Shown here: positions 1-10,881 of the stretch, one piece after another
How the letters are laid out: each line of letters opens with the position of its first letter
Numbering within the stretch: the stretch's first letter is position 1
NCBI GenBank assembly: GCA_964036155.1
Contig: OZ038423.1
Coordinates: forward strand, 54,947,249 to 55,011,248
DNA length: 64,000 bases
Reading direction: 5' to 3'
Source: Diploscapter coronatus
Lineage: Eukaryota; Nematoda; Chromadorea; Rhabditida; Rhabditidae
Translations under genes and position numbers: made by a program
Notes under the pieces: generated by a model
Databases searched by the model: none
Seen by the model: only the letters and a program-made list of their open reading frames with translations
What the model was told of the DNA's origin: nothing

Positions 1-182
1 AAAACAATTACTTTTACACACGAATGCTGCTATGAAAACGCGAAAATTTAACAAAGAGATCTTTGAATTGATATGGCACATCAGATAAGAAATGCTCAAA
101 TTTTTCCATTAGAAAAAATACGGTAGCAAATTTGATTTTTCTTTTGTAAACGTTATAATAATAATAATAACTTCAAACTCAC

Positions 183-1053
183 ATTCAATGTCTCGACAAT
201 CCACTTTGCCTTCCTTCCCGCGTTTCCCTGCTTGTCGATCATTTGTTTGTACGCGTCCGCCCTCGTCTGAGCTGTGCCAAATTTGCCGATGATTTTCTGC
301 ATTCGATCCAGCTGGGTGTCAACCTTCCGGACCTGGAAAATAATTTCGTAAGTAAATGAACTGGAATTGGATTAGTTGCAAAATCATAATCATAACTGAA
401 AGTTGTGTCAGTTTTTACAGAGCTTTGAAGAAAACTAGAAATTATGTTTAAATAAAAATAAATAATTTTCTCGCTGAAGAGATGTAGGTATGAAGAATAA
501 CATACCTCCCTAACAATATCGTCATATATCCCGAGTCTTTCATCCTTCGTCAATATGCCACTCTGCGATCCACTCGCTTCAGTATCCTTTGCATACATTA
601 GTTGCAATCGCCTGTTCACCTGAGGATAATCATTGAGAATCCTTCAAATAAAAATGACCAACCACATTTTCAGCCGAACTGGCAGCAGTTCCTACAGCAT
701 CCGACCAGTTCTGTGTCAGATTCCACACTTCCACTGCAAATCGAGTCACTCGTTTTGTCAAATCTGTCTGCAAATTTTTTTTTTTAAATAAAAGACAAAA
801 ATCTAAATCTAAATATTACATTAGTTTTCCATTGTGTAGCGAGTATTTTCGAATATTCTTATCATCAAAAAGTGAAAAAAAAACTCGAGTATTATATGAC
901 TCCTTCAAGATAAAAACCAAATTAATTCCAACAATTACTCACATCTTCATTTGTAGTACTTCCACTGATACTGGGTGTGGAAGGGCTTCTGCTGGCATTC
1001 GCAGCTGCCCTCTGCAAGGATTGCACTGGCGTTTTTGGTGACGAAGTCGCCAT
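183..1053 (-). CDS. CINP-like coiled-coil protein, 3' end beyond window
   Basis: Four in-phase exons: 943-1053, 663-767, 506-619 and 183-332, 160 residues so far. The last donor (GTGAGT) points to at least one more exon to the left that is cut off or not recognisable. The N-terminus is Ser/Thr/Ala rich and low complexity. The rest is helical: residues 38-72 hold a VWNLTQNWSDAV segment, and residues 73-160 look like a coiled coil (EVRKVDTQLDRMQKIIGK). The order (helix with Trp, then NVVNRRLQLM, then a charged coil) resembles CDK2-interacting protein CINP, a replication/checkpoint factor, but identity is low and recalled from memory. Start chosen at 1053: an acceptor (TCTTGCAG) lies 8 nt upstream. 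It follows DDX55 in the same orientation and may be the last gene of an operon. Confidence 0.45.
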
Positions 1054-1061
1054 TTTCTTCC

Positions 1062-1063
1062 CT
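1062..1063 (-). promoter_or_regulatory. probable trans-splice acceptor, CINP-like gene
   Basis: Minus-strand TCTTGCAG ends here, 8 nt before the ATG, with no obvious upstream exon between this point and the DDX55 stop at 1322. A 5'UTR cis-intron is the alternative. Confidence 0.45.
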
Positions 1064-1168
1064 GCAAGACAAAAAATCGATGAAAGTAAACGAAATAATA
1101 AAAATAATAATGCAATTTGTATCGCAACAATTCCATAAAAGTCAACGATGAAAAAGAAAATAACAAAA

Positions 1169-1174
1169 TTTATT
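1169..1174 (-). terminator. poly(A) signal of DDX55
   Basis: Minus-strand AATAAA in the DDX55 to CINP-like gap, about 148 nt after the DDX55 stop and about 106 nt before the next acceptor. That spacing resembles the polyadenylation to trans-splice spacing of nematode operons. Confidence 0.5.
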
Positions 1175-1321
1175 CGAAAAGTTAAAACAAATAACAAAAA
1201 CAGTCAACAAAAATACTGCTTTCTCTTCAAAACAAAGGCGATCTTCATTCGAAAATACCTTTACATTGAAGAGAACTCAGTAAATCAACGAAGATAAAAT
1301 TTTCTGAATTGTGCTGCTCGT

Positions 1322-4300
1322 TCACATGATGGATTTGAGCTCCTTCTGACTGAGTTTTCCCTTCTTCATCTTTCGCATCAGCCTTGCATCTGCCTCGAAA
1401 TCGTCCACTTCTTCTGCAATGTCTGAAGTCGCCTTTCGCTTCACTGCCACTTTGCCATTCTGAAAATTCGTTCAAATTATTCTTTGAAAAAGTTTTTACA
1501 AATATAAGATTTTTTAAATTTCTAAATATTAACCTTCTTGCCATCAGCCCTCTCAGTTGCAGCACCATTTTCAGCCGAAGCAGTTCCTTTTCCTTTCTTC
1601 ATTTTCTTCCTGTCCTTCAGTTTCTTCTCTGCAGCTTTCTTCTTCAAGAACTCCACCTTCTTTTCGTGCTTCTTCTCCATTATCTGAAATCAGAAGAAGA
1701 TAAAAATTAAAGAATCATTTTCAACATACGCCTTTTCGTTGACTCTCCATCTTTTCATTTGCATACTTGATGGTGGAAGTGTCGACATCGCTTCGCTTGA
1801 ACTTGTCCAAGTCAGCTCTGCCCGACAATTCACGCATTTTGGGGAGACGCAGAATGCCGTATGCATGAGCCAAGCCGGGCACGTTTAATTCTAAAAAAAA
1901 TGCAAATAACTTAGAAAAAACTCGAAATTTAGAAATTTTCAAAATAATTTTTCTATTTGAGGTATTTTAGAAGTGAATATGCTTTCGAAACATAAGAAAT
2001 GTCAGATAGAAAATGCATTCAATAAAGGTTCGACAAATCTTCATTAGGAATGACTAACCCTTCAAACTGCAGACGATATTGCAATCATGCTTGATGTAGG
2101 ATTCGATGTGAGTCACAAACGCCTTCGAGCCGGCTTCCAGGATCCCTCTGCAAGATTTAAGCCATTTTTACAGCTGAAGAGCAAAAACCTGTCAGTGCCA
2201 ATGATTCGTTGTATCTTCTGTCGCAATTCCTCTGCCTTCTGCACTGTCGTCGACTTGACTTTGATCTCTTTCAATATCACCTGAATGAAGAATAAATGTG
2301 ATTGTAAAATGATGCCTACGCTTAGAAACACAATTGAAAAAATACCTTTTCGTGTTTGGAGACGAACTCGACATAGGCAGCCTGTTCATTGGCGAGCAGC
2401 AGCAGGGCATTGCCCTCTCTGCCCTGTCTGCCTGTTCGGCCAGTTCGGTGCACAAACCAACTGGAAGAATTAAATTTCTTTTGAGCTTGAGCAATCTCAT
2501 TTATGTTTTCCATAAACAAATGATAACCAGTCTTTAATTTGGTCATCATTTTCAGGTAATTGTAAATATCGAAAGATGGAAAAATCGTAACACTTCTTTA
2601 AATTCTACCTGGAAGCCTTAGGAATTTCGAACTGAACGACCCAATCGATGTCGGCAATGTCGATTCCTCTCGACATCACATCCGTGGACAGCATCACTCC
2701 ATTTGAAGAGGAGGCAAATTTGGCGATCTGAATTAAATTAATGAAGAATGCAAATGAATTAGATAAACCTGGTCAGATCTCTGTTTGAGTGAATTCTTTC
2801 CGTGAACAGCCAGAAGAGGTCGCTTTGTGAGCACATGCTTCAGAATCTGGAAAAAGAAGAATTCTAATAAAGAATATCGACAGACTTGTGCTTATTCAGT
2901 CGAAACACACATAATTTACCTTTTTAATCTCTTCCGAAGTTCCTTTCTCTCCTAATTTCTGTTTTCATCTCTACTTTCACATCTTGATCTTTGCATTTAC
3001 AAGAATTTCATTGAAGAAGCATGAGTTGGTGTAACAGAAAAAGTAGAATAAATCAATTTGAAGAAAAAATTAAATCAAACATACCATGTGGAAATACTGA
3101 ACGCAGGCACAGGAAGGGAAGAAGACGAGGAATTTCTTGTCTGGCTTCTGTCGAATGAAATCCACGCAGCACATCAACTTCTGATCCGCTTCCATCACCT
3201 GAAACATATTTCCTCTTCCCAATATCCAGAAAATGTTTACTGTGTAAAAGTTGTTGAGTGCAGTCGGCTGCACGAGACTCTCTGCCTCTTGCAGCTTGAC
3301 GAATTTGGGCTCCCTCAACATGAACATTCCCAGATCTTCCTGCTCTTTTGCTTGAGTCGCAGAAAACAGACCAGAACGACGCTGTTTCGGCAGGGCCGAC
3401 AGAATCTCCTTCATGCTGAAAATTCACAAATCAAAAAGAAACGACCTCTTCAAATCATAAAGTCACTTATAAAAACCTTTTTTTTTTAAATTCTTTATCA
3501 CAAAATTCTGAGAATTGGTAAAAGTTTAACGAAAATTTTACTGTATTTCGAATTGGCTCTCGTTGAATCGATCAGCCTCGTCCAAAATGAGCACTTCGAC
3601 GGAGCGCAGTGAGCGACGGAATTCGCCTGATTTGTCGATGGACAGGATCTGATACAGACGGCCGGGGGTAGAAACGAGGATGTCACAGCTAGAATACAGA
3701 AAAAAGAAGTGAAAGATTGCAAGTTAGAATATTCTTACCCCTGCATCTTGAGTTTCTTCATGTCCTGTTCCACTTTCTTGCCTCCAACTGACACCTGCGC
3801 TTTGTAATTTAAGGCAGCAGCAAATGGCTCCATCATCTGAAGTTCAAGATCATGGGGAAAATAAATGTCGGATTCTTCTATCCGTTACAATCCTCATCAA
3901 GTGGAGTATTGAAAGACATTTTGGATAAAACCAAGCAATTTAGGCAACAATAAAAAAAACCTACTCTAGCGATTTGAGCAGACAACTCTCGGGATGGAGA
4001 CAGAATCACGGCACCAATTTCGTTGGCAGCAAACTGAATGCGAAATTTCAAATTTAGCTTGAATTATTTCTACCTTTCCCCTCCTCTTCATGATGGCCAA
4101 GGTGGGCAGTGCAAAGGCGAGCGTTTTGCCTGAACCAGTTGGAGATTCCACGACTGCATCGTTGTGAGTGAGCAGAGGCAGACCGGCTAGAACCTGTAAA
4201 AAAAATAGTCGGATGGAAAAATTCAGTACGGGGTAAAGGATTTTTTTCTTCAAATATTCAAAATTACGATTAGCGATTTGTTGGAACGAATGTTTGGAAG

Positions 4301-4508
4301 AAAAAATGGAGCCAGAACATTCGAAATTCCGACCCATTCCTGATTTAGGTTTTCACCAACAAAAATACTTTCTTCCCCCTATAAAAATTAATTCTACCTG
4401 AACATCAGTGAACTGCTTGTATTTCTCATCGAACACCTCGAGCAGTTCCCGAGGCAGCAGACTCCTGTACTTGGCTCGCAACGAGTCGTCGATTTTGCTT
4501 TCTATCAT
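1322..4508 (-). CDS. DDX55: ATP-dependent RNA helicase DDX55 (SPB4 family)
   Basis: Nucleolar DEAD-box helicase needed for large-subunit rRNA maturation (Spb4 in yeast). Fifteen exons: 4398-4508, 4074-4193, 3965-4033, 3739-3836, 3542-3688, 3241-3415, 3085-3198, 2769-2846, 2609-2727, 2346-2460, 2189-2280, 2059-2147, 1730-1890, 1534-1683, 1322-1459. All join in phase to 591 residues (human is about 600). Motifs in order: Q-motif FTDVQ, Walker A SPTGSGKT, Ia PSRELSAQ, STPGRL, DEAD in LILDEADRF, SAT in LFSATQ, FFPSCACVQYF, STDVMSRGID, and HRTGRTGRQG as motif VI. The C-terminal extension keeps the DDX55-specific LRLPKMRELSG block, then a Lys-rich tail ending near MRKMKKGKLSQKEL. The ATG follows an acceptor (TTTTACAG) with no gap. 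It lies 258 nt downstream of MRPS31 on the same strand. Confidence 0.95.
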
Positions 4509-4766
4509 CTGTAAAATCAAGGCAATTTAGTAAAACCACTTCAAAAATTCATCAGATACATGAGGATTGAGAAATTCAACTCAATTTTGGCTACTTTCAA
4601 TCTGAAATGTCCGAGATAAAGTTTATCCCAATGGAAAAGGTGATCATAACAGAAAATTAACAATAAAAACATCTCTGACCTAGGAAATACATAACAAACT
4701 AATCTAAAAGTATGATGTTGAGATACGAAAGAATAAATACAGCTCCTCTTGTCTGTGTATTTTGGA
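4509..4766 (-). other. intercistronic gap MRPS31-DDX55
   Basis: 258 nt with no ORF. It begins at the MRPS31 stop and ends at the acceptor TTTTACAG (4509-4510) touching the DDX55 ATG. There is no AATAAA; a GATAAA variant at about 4622-4627 lies about 113 nt before the acceptor, matching the spacing in the neighbouring gaps. No promoter is evident. This fits an operon-internal processing region. Confidence 0.5.
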
Positions 4767-7187
4767 TTATGCACTCTGAGCCATGGACTGTTCTTGCTCG
4801 TGCAATTTTTTGATGAGCTCCTGCTTCTCCTTGTTGAAATACTCGCCAAACCAGATCAGATGTTCCAGTTTTTTCTCTATCGCCATGTACGGATTTTTCG
4901 AAAGTCCGACGCATACCTAAAAATTGGCAAAAAGTTACTCTTTATTCTCGTGAATGAATTAAAAATTCTGAAAATGAGAATTATCAGGCTTGTCATGAAT
5001 TTATCTGTCTTAGATTTGTTGCGAATTTCCTTTTCAAGAAAAATCATGTTCCTGACAAGCTTTATTAACATTAGCATTAAGATTCATTAAATGATAAATT
5101 TTGAGAAAGAGCAAATGAAAACATACCAAATGCATGAACGTGGCAATAGGTCCATCTTTTGGAATACCAAGTTCTGGCAAATGACGTTCGAGCATTATAT
5201 GTTCTGTGAATGGAACCTGAAAGTTCGAAATAGTTTGAACGAAGCTGCTAGATTATCCTACATCGGTCTCGCTGCCCATCATGTACTCATTGTCAATGGG
5301 ATAGGGCCACTGTTTGCCTTTCTTCGTCCACTCAATCTGTTCCTCGAATGCATTCTCTGGGCCGAAGGAGAGATTCGTCGCACTGAAAGGGGATTTTGGC
5401 AACAAATAAAAAATACACGAGGATAAAGAACTGATCGGAATTATTCTCCTTTAGATTTTTGTAAATGAAAAGAAAACGACCCTTTCGAAAATCTTCAGGA
5501 GCAAAGTAATTCAACTTTTCAGAGATCAGTTAACATTAATATTCTTTTTGAAGAAAAAAAACAAATAATTTATATCTTGTGAGTTAAAAAAGGCCAATTG
5601 AATGGCTTACTTAGCAGCTCGCATGTCCCACTCGTTCCAGAACTGCAAACTGTGCTCCTTCGTGTCAGCCAAAGTTTTCCAGAATCCGAGACGATTTTTC
5701 GAGCTGAAGAGTGGAGGGGATTTTGGATCAGGTTCGAGGATAGGGCGAGATAGGTAACTTCCTGCTTGGCCTGACGCGTCCTCGTAGATCGATCTGAATT
5801 TGGAACTGATTTATATCCGGAAGTTGCAAGAAATTTTTGGAATAATAAGATTATAGTTTTTTTTACAATTCAATATCTTTCAGTTGACATTCATATGAAT
5901 TATCAGCCGTTTCAGAGTAATGTTCTAGTCATTTAACAAATGCAAATTGAAAATTTCAAGACGCTAATAAATAAATAGTCTTAGAAAAGAGAAATACAAG
6001 ACATTTATCTTCATTACTTTTTATTATTATGATGTGTTTGCTTTCTTGTAATTTCCAAATAGCCTTTCTGAAAATATCAATGAGAAACCCACTCAATTTT
6101 AGCCAGGGCCATGTCGAGCAGTTTTCTCTCTCGGACACTCATCTGTTCTTCCTCCTTTTCCAACTTTTCGATCTCCTTCCTCGTTTCCTCGTTTAATTCC
6201 ATCTTCTTTGCTTGGAACTTCATCTGCGCTCTTTCCACCACAGATTCCGACTTCTGCCTGGCCTCTGTTGGAGACATTCCAGACTGCAAGGAATCCATCA
6301 TTTCTAGTTTATGACAAGGGAAACCAACCTGCAGTGATTTGGAGAAGATTTCCTGCCTCAGGTTGGAGAGAGCCATTCTTTCATCCTTTGTTTTTATTCT
6401 GAAAATATGAAATTACTTCTAGTTCGAAAAAGTCAAGTAAAAGTGGAATCAATTTTCCATTAAAGAAGCGACCACCAAAAGTTCTGAAATCCATACAATG
6501 TGCATATTTGGTAATTGAAAATTCTCAGTAAGGCATAGTCAAAGATTACAATCAAGAATCTCCTTCATACAATAAAAATAACACCTTTTGAAAGTTGTTT
6601 TCTCCCTCTTGGCCTGTTCTGCATAATCTGCAATGAGGTTGTTGAATCCCTCGTCCATGAGCATGTCATTCATGGGCGCCTTGCTCGCTGCCTCGTATGT
6701 CTCCTTCTCCAGGCTGATCAGCTTCGCAAACAGCGTCTTCTTTGCACTGCAACATGTTTTTGAAAGTCTTCCTGTCACTTCACATGTAATTTCGAAAACA
6801 AACTTGTAAACAGAGTATTTAGTATCTTCAAAATTCAGAAACTGTTCTAAAATAAAAGAAGACTCCAAAACTCACTCTTTTTTGGCCTGTTTATCATCGG
6901 GATGCGTCTCTGCAACAAGATCGTCGACAGCCTTGAGAATGTTTTCCTTCAAAACGTCTTTGACCGAGGGATTCTGCAAATTCCTTTCTTTCGATTCTTC
7001 GGAAAGTTGCATCTTTTAATAAATGATACCCTTTTGTTAACCTTTCAAGTAATAAGCGTTTCTTTCCCCTTCCCACCTTCGACTTGCCCTCGTTCCCATC
7101 TCTACTTCCACCGGATTCCTTTCCAGAACAGAATCGTCTCGCACTGCCTCCATTCAGTCGGGCAGACACGAGAAGTCGTCGCCACAT
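4767..7187 (-). CDS. MRPS31: mitochondrial ribosomal protein S31 (mS31)
   Basis: Metazoan-type component of the small mitoribosomal subunit. Nine exons: 7077-7187, 6876-6973, 6585-6746, 6329-6398, 6093-6283, 5611-5793, 5262-5382, 5127-5216, 4767-4916. They join in phase to 391 residues (human about 395). The N-terminus (MWRRLLVSARLNGGSARRF) is Arg-rich without acids, a mitochondrial presequence. The middle has a Glu/Lys-rich coiled coil (about residues 180-225). The C-terminal block is diagnostic: PKDGPIATFMHL, CVGLSKNPYMAIEKKLEH and WFGEYFNKEKQ match human mS31 closely. The ATG directly abuts an acceptor (TTTTTTGCAG). It lies between MDH2 and DDX55 on the same strand, and a mitochondrial pairing with MDH2 makes sense in a shared transcript. 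Confidence 0.93.
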
Positions 7188-7576
7188 CTGCAAAAAATAT
7201 GCACTTCTTGAAAAAAAGAAAAATAGTGATATTTCGATGAAAATAGACATTTCTGAAATCAAAAACTCGGATCAAACATCCCATAAAAACGGCTTTATTC
7301 GGAACACTTCAAACTACTCATCATTTGACTGCTGACTACTGAATTATGATTATCACACTACCTTGTTTCCTTAAAACATTGATAAAAAATACTTAAATCG
7401 ACTTGAGAAATGAAATATTGGATGGAAAAGCAGAGAAATAGAACTTCTCTAATTTGAAGAGAGAATGCAATAAAAGTGGAGAGAGAAGGAGAAGAGACAA
7501 AGTGAACTACGAAACAAAGTGTCGCTGAGCTGACTGCACTACTGTAGAAGTGAAGAGGGAGAAGAGGAAGGGGGAT
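7188..7576 (-). other. intercistronic gap MDH2-MRPS31
   Basis: 389 nt without coding potential. A minus-strand AATAAA at 7294-7299 lies about 105 nt upstream of the acceptor at 7188-7189 that touches the MRPS31 ATG. Confidence 0.5.
7294..7299 (-). terminator. poly(A) signal of MDH2
   Basis: Minus-strand AATAAA, about 280 nt after the MDH2 stop codon and about 105 nt before the next gene's acceptor. Confidence 0.45.
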
Positions 7577-10500
7577 TTACTTGACGAAGGCGACACCCTT
7601 CTGGACGTTCTTGTTCAGTTCGGACACGGCAGCGTCGATCAACTGCTGCTCGTAGGCAGACACCTGGAAATTCATAAAATAGATTAACGAATTATAAAAA
7701 CTTCTTTGAAATTATAACATTCATAAAATAGTGCAAAAACGAAAACTGAATAAATACCAGAAGGCGCTTTGTAAAATTTCTGAGATTTTTTTGTTCTTTC
7801 CGATTTCCTTCTTTCTCTATTCAAACAAGGACCGTACGAAAATTCCCATTGCTTCGTTATTCCATTTTTGAACATTATTGATCTCTTTTTCGACAGAATT
7901 TAGAGATCACTTTCATTTTCGATATGTCGAAATTAATTCTCGTACATCCCTGATTCAAACTCTCACAATTCATGAGCCTCTTGAAGTTTTCCGATGATCA
8001 AAAGAAAAATTCCTTGTCAAAGAATTCAGGAAAGTTGCTGTTTTAGTTAAAAACGATGACCGACCTTTCCAACACCGAGAATCTTCTCGACTCCATTGGG
8101 GCCGAGCTCGACGGGAGTGGAGAAGTACTCGACTCCCTTAACTGCGTCCGAGGCCACGTACGAGCACTGCACGTTATTCTCGCCCTTCAGACCGCGCAGC
8201 AGGGCGTTCGTGAAACGGGCTCCTGCCAGGGCCATCGAAAGGGTTGCCGAGCCCTGCAAAGAACATATTGCGAATGGATTGTACTGTTGATGAATATTAT
8301 ATAGATTTGTAGAATTTATAATAAATAAATTTTTCGAAACTTCATCCACAAAATGCAGATGAAATATAATTCCTAGTTCTTCTTCACTTTTTTCTTCACT
8401 AATAAGAAACAAATAAACTCACAGCTCCGGCCTTAGCATTGACGACCTCAGTTCCAGCGTCCTGGATTCTGGGAGTGAGCTTCTTGATCTCGTCGTCCGT
8501 AAACTTGGTGGCCGGTTTGACCTGCGACAGGAGGGGAATGATCGTGATGCCCGCGTGGCCTCCGATCACTGGCACTGTGGTCTTCGAAGCATCCAGACCC
8601 TGAAAAACAACATCTGGATATTTTGGTGCAAGTCCAAAAAGAAAATTCCTCGATTTTTTCACATTTATGATTTCAATAAGCTCCCATTCTGCAATACTTT
8701 GTTAGTTTTGTATTATTTGAGTTTCCAAGTGAACTGATAGTGTGTGAGTGCACAAAGAGCGATCAATGAGCACTCGCAACCCTTTCTTTTTCTTCTCTTT
8801 TCTCATTTGCGAGCCAACAGGCGTGCTTCTGTTTCTTTTCCACTCACTTTTCATTTGCTTTTTGCTCATGAAATCGCCTTGAACGCAGAATAAAAAATCA
8901 ATACTTCTTTAGAAACGGAAACCTGATAAAATACAAACATTATAAAATGAGCAACCTGGAACTTACAAGACAAGACGATGAAATAGTATTGGAAAATAAA
9001 TGCATAAGATACTTTCTCTACTCTGTTCTATATTATTCTGCATATTTTGTTGTTAAGTTGTTGTCTTGTATTTTCCAAATTGTCTGAAAAGTCAACCTTG
9101 AGTTCAGCGACGAAAGCCTGCGCCCTGACGACGTCGAGAGTGGTGACTCCGAAGACGCGTCGCTTGTCGTAGACACCCGCTTTCTTGAGTACTTCAGAGG
9201 CAATCGGGACTGTCGAGTTGACTGGGTTCGTGATGATCGCGATCAGGGCCTGCAATTTCAAGTTGAAAAGAATTCAAGATATAAATTCGTAAAAAAAGAA
9301 TAGAAAAACATTGCCATTTCGCATTTTAGTTTTTTTTTCAAATTTTGAGAATAAAATGCGTCGCTAATTTATGAAATTCAGCGGAGCAATACTTTTGAAA
9401 CTCATTACAGCTCTGAATACTACAATGCCTATCAAAGTTTTGGATAATTTGAGGTTTGTATCCAATCTGACTCATCTTTTATCATAGACCGATTTGAATA
9501 AAATTTAGCAGGAATTTCCAACTGAGTCAACGAAACTTGTGCACAAGGTATCGGCAGAATCGACAAAAAAAATAACCGGGAGTACTAGGATGTGTTTTTT
9601 TAATAATTATGATCGTTTCAAACCGTTGACTGTTATTATATCTTCAAGAATTGTACAACACTGTTCATGATCTTGAAAGTGAAACCAATTTGATGGAATT
9701 CAAGTGTACCTTGGGCGAAGCCTTGGCAATAGCAGCGACGAGATCCCTGACGATGCCCGCATTAGTGTTGAAAAGATCGTCTCTGGTCATGCCCGGCTTC
9801 CTCGGCACTCCCGCGGGAATCACAACCACATCGGCTCCCTCCACTGCGGCGTGCAACTCGCCACTGCCGGTGTAAGCAGACACCTGGAAATATAAAGATT
9901 CATGTTTGGACGAATTACTTCAGAAATATTTCTAAAGCCTGAGAAGAAGTTTCATTTGAAACGAAGTAAGGTACATTGAAAATGGATAAATTTAGGAAAA
10001 TTCAAACATAGCACATTTCAATTGTAAGAGGAACTATTCAACTAAGTTCGTTATTCCGAAAAAATAGGATGGAACGTATTCAACCTTACAAAATATGTTT
10101 GCCTTCAACGTGAATGAATTTTCCAATTCATTGTCTACCTTAGCATTGGTGTCGATGTGAGAGAGATCAGCAGCGACTCCGGGAGTGTTGACGACATCGT
10201 AGAGAGCCAGATTAGCGATGAGCTTGTCCTGCTTGAGCAGCAGACCCAGTGGCTGGCCGATTCCTCCCGATGCGCCCAGCAGAGCCACTTTCGGAGACGA
10301 GCTCGAATGGCGAACCGACTCCTGCAAATTCAGTAGATAAAAAATTCAATCCTTTAGAATTTTAATGATCGCAAAATTTAGCCTGAGCTACTTTTGAGAA
10401 GATTAATTCAGAATAAAACCCGCTTTACAACCCAACTTCGAAATGCAAATTGACTGCTCTGTAAATTGCAGTGTGCAGAGCAGCAGAAATTGAGAAAATT

Positions 10501-10848
10501 TGACTGCACTTATTTTTAAATTTTACCAGATCCAAAACATTCAAATTTCTTCAAAAGTGTGTTCAAGCATCGATCTGTACTCCAACATCCCTAATTTGGG
10601 ATCTTTGAGTTTTCTGTTCGCTATTCACAATTCAACTTTTAGTGTCAGGCAGATCCTGGTCAAATTGAACTCTGTGCAATTCATGGAATTTTTCTGCACA
10701 TTTGCATACATTGCTCAAATTGTGCAATGAGAAATTATCATTTTCAAAAGCGAGCAAGAAACCCAAAGACCCCCGCGATGTGATTCGAACGAACCGAGCG
10801 GATGCCGCGAGAGAGCAGGCAGCAGAGTGATCTGGAAGACAGGGCCAT
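7577..10848 (-). CDS. MDH2: malate dehydrogenase, mitochondrial
   Basis: NAD-dependent interconversion of malate and oxaloacetate in the matrix (TCA cycle, malate-aspartate shuttle). Seven exons: 10771-10848, 10139-10321, 9710-9883, 9097-9249, 8423-8599, 8065-8253, 7577-7663. All are phase 0, giving 346 residues (human 338). Exon 1 encodes a presequence ([17 protein letters not shown]) rich in Arg and Ser. Mature features: Rossmann loop [19 protein letters not shown], substrate loop [14 protein letters not shown] with the two substrate-binding arginines, [11 protein letters not shown], the [10 protein letters not shown] signature, catalytic His in GGHAG, and the C-terminal helix ending [10 protein letters not shown]. 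Exon 1 is small and far from exon 2 and was found by matching phase and presequence character. An acceptor (CTGTTCAG) lies 31 nt before the ATG. Likely first gene of the MDH2-MRPS31-DDX55-CINP-like cluster. Confidence 0.95.
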
Positions 10849-10879
10849 TGTCGTCGGGAAGAGGGCAGCTAGTGATTAC

Positions 10880-10881
10880 CT
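10880..10881 (-). promoter_or_regulatory. acceptor upstream of MDH2 ATG
   Basis: Minus-strand CTGTTCAG defines a 31-nt leader before the MDH2 ATG. It could receive a spliced leader or close a 5'UTR intron. Confidence 0.35.

Noticed and set aside
10770..10800. TGATTCGAAC resembling a tRNA T loop
   Set aside because: It lies inside MDH2 exon 1 presequence coding and no tRNA fold forms around it.
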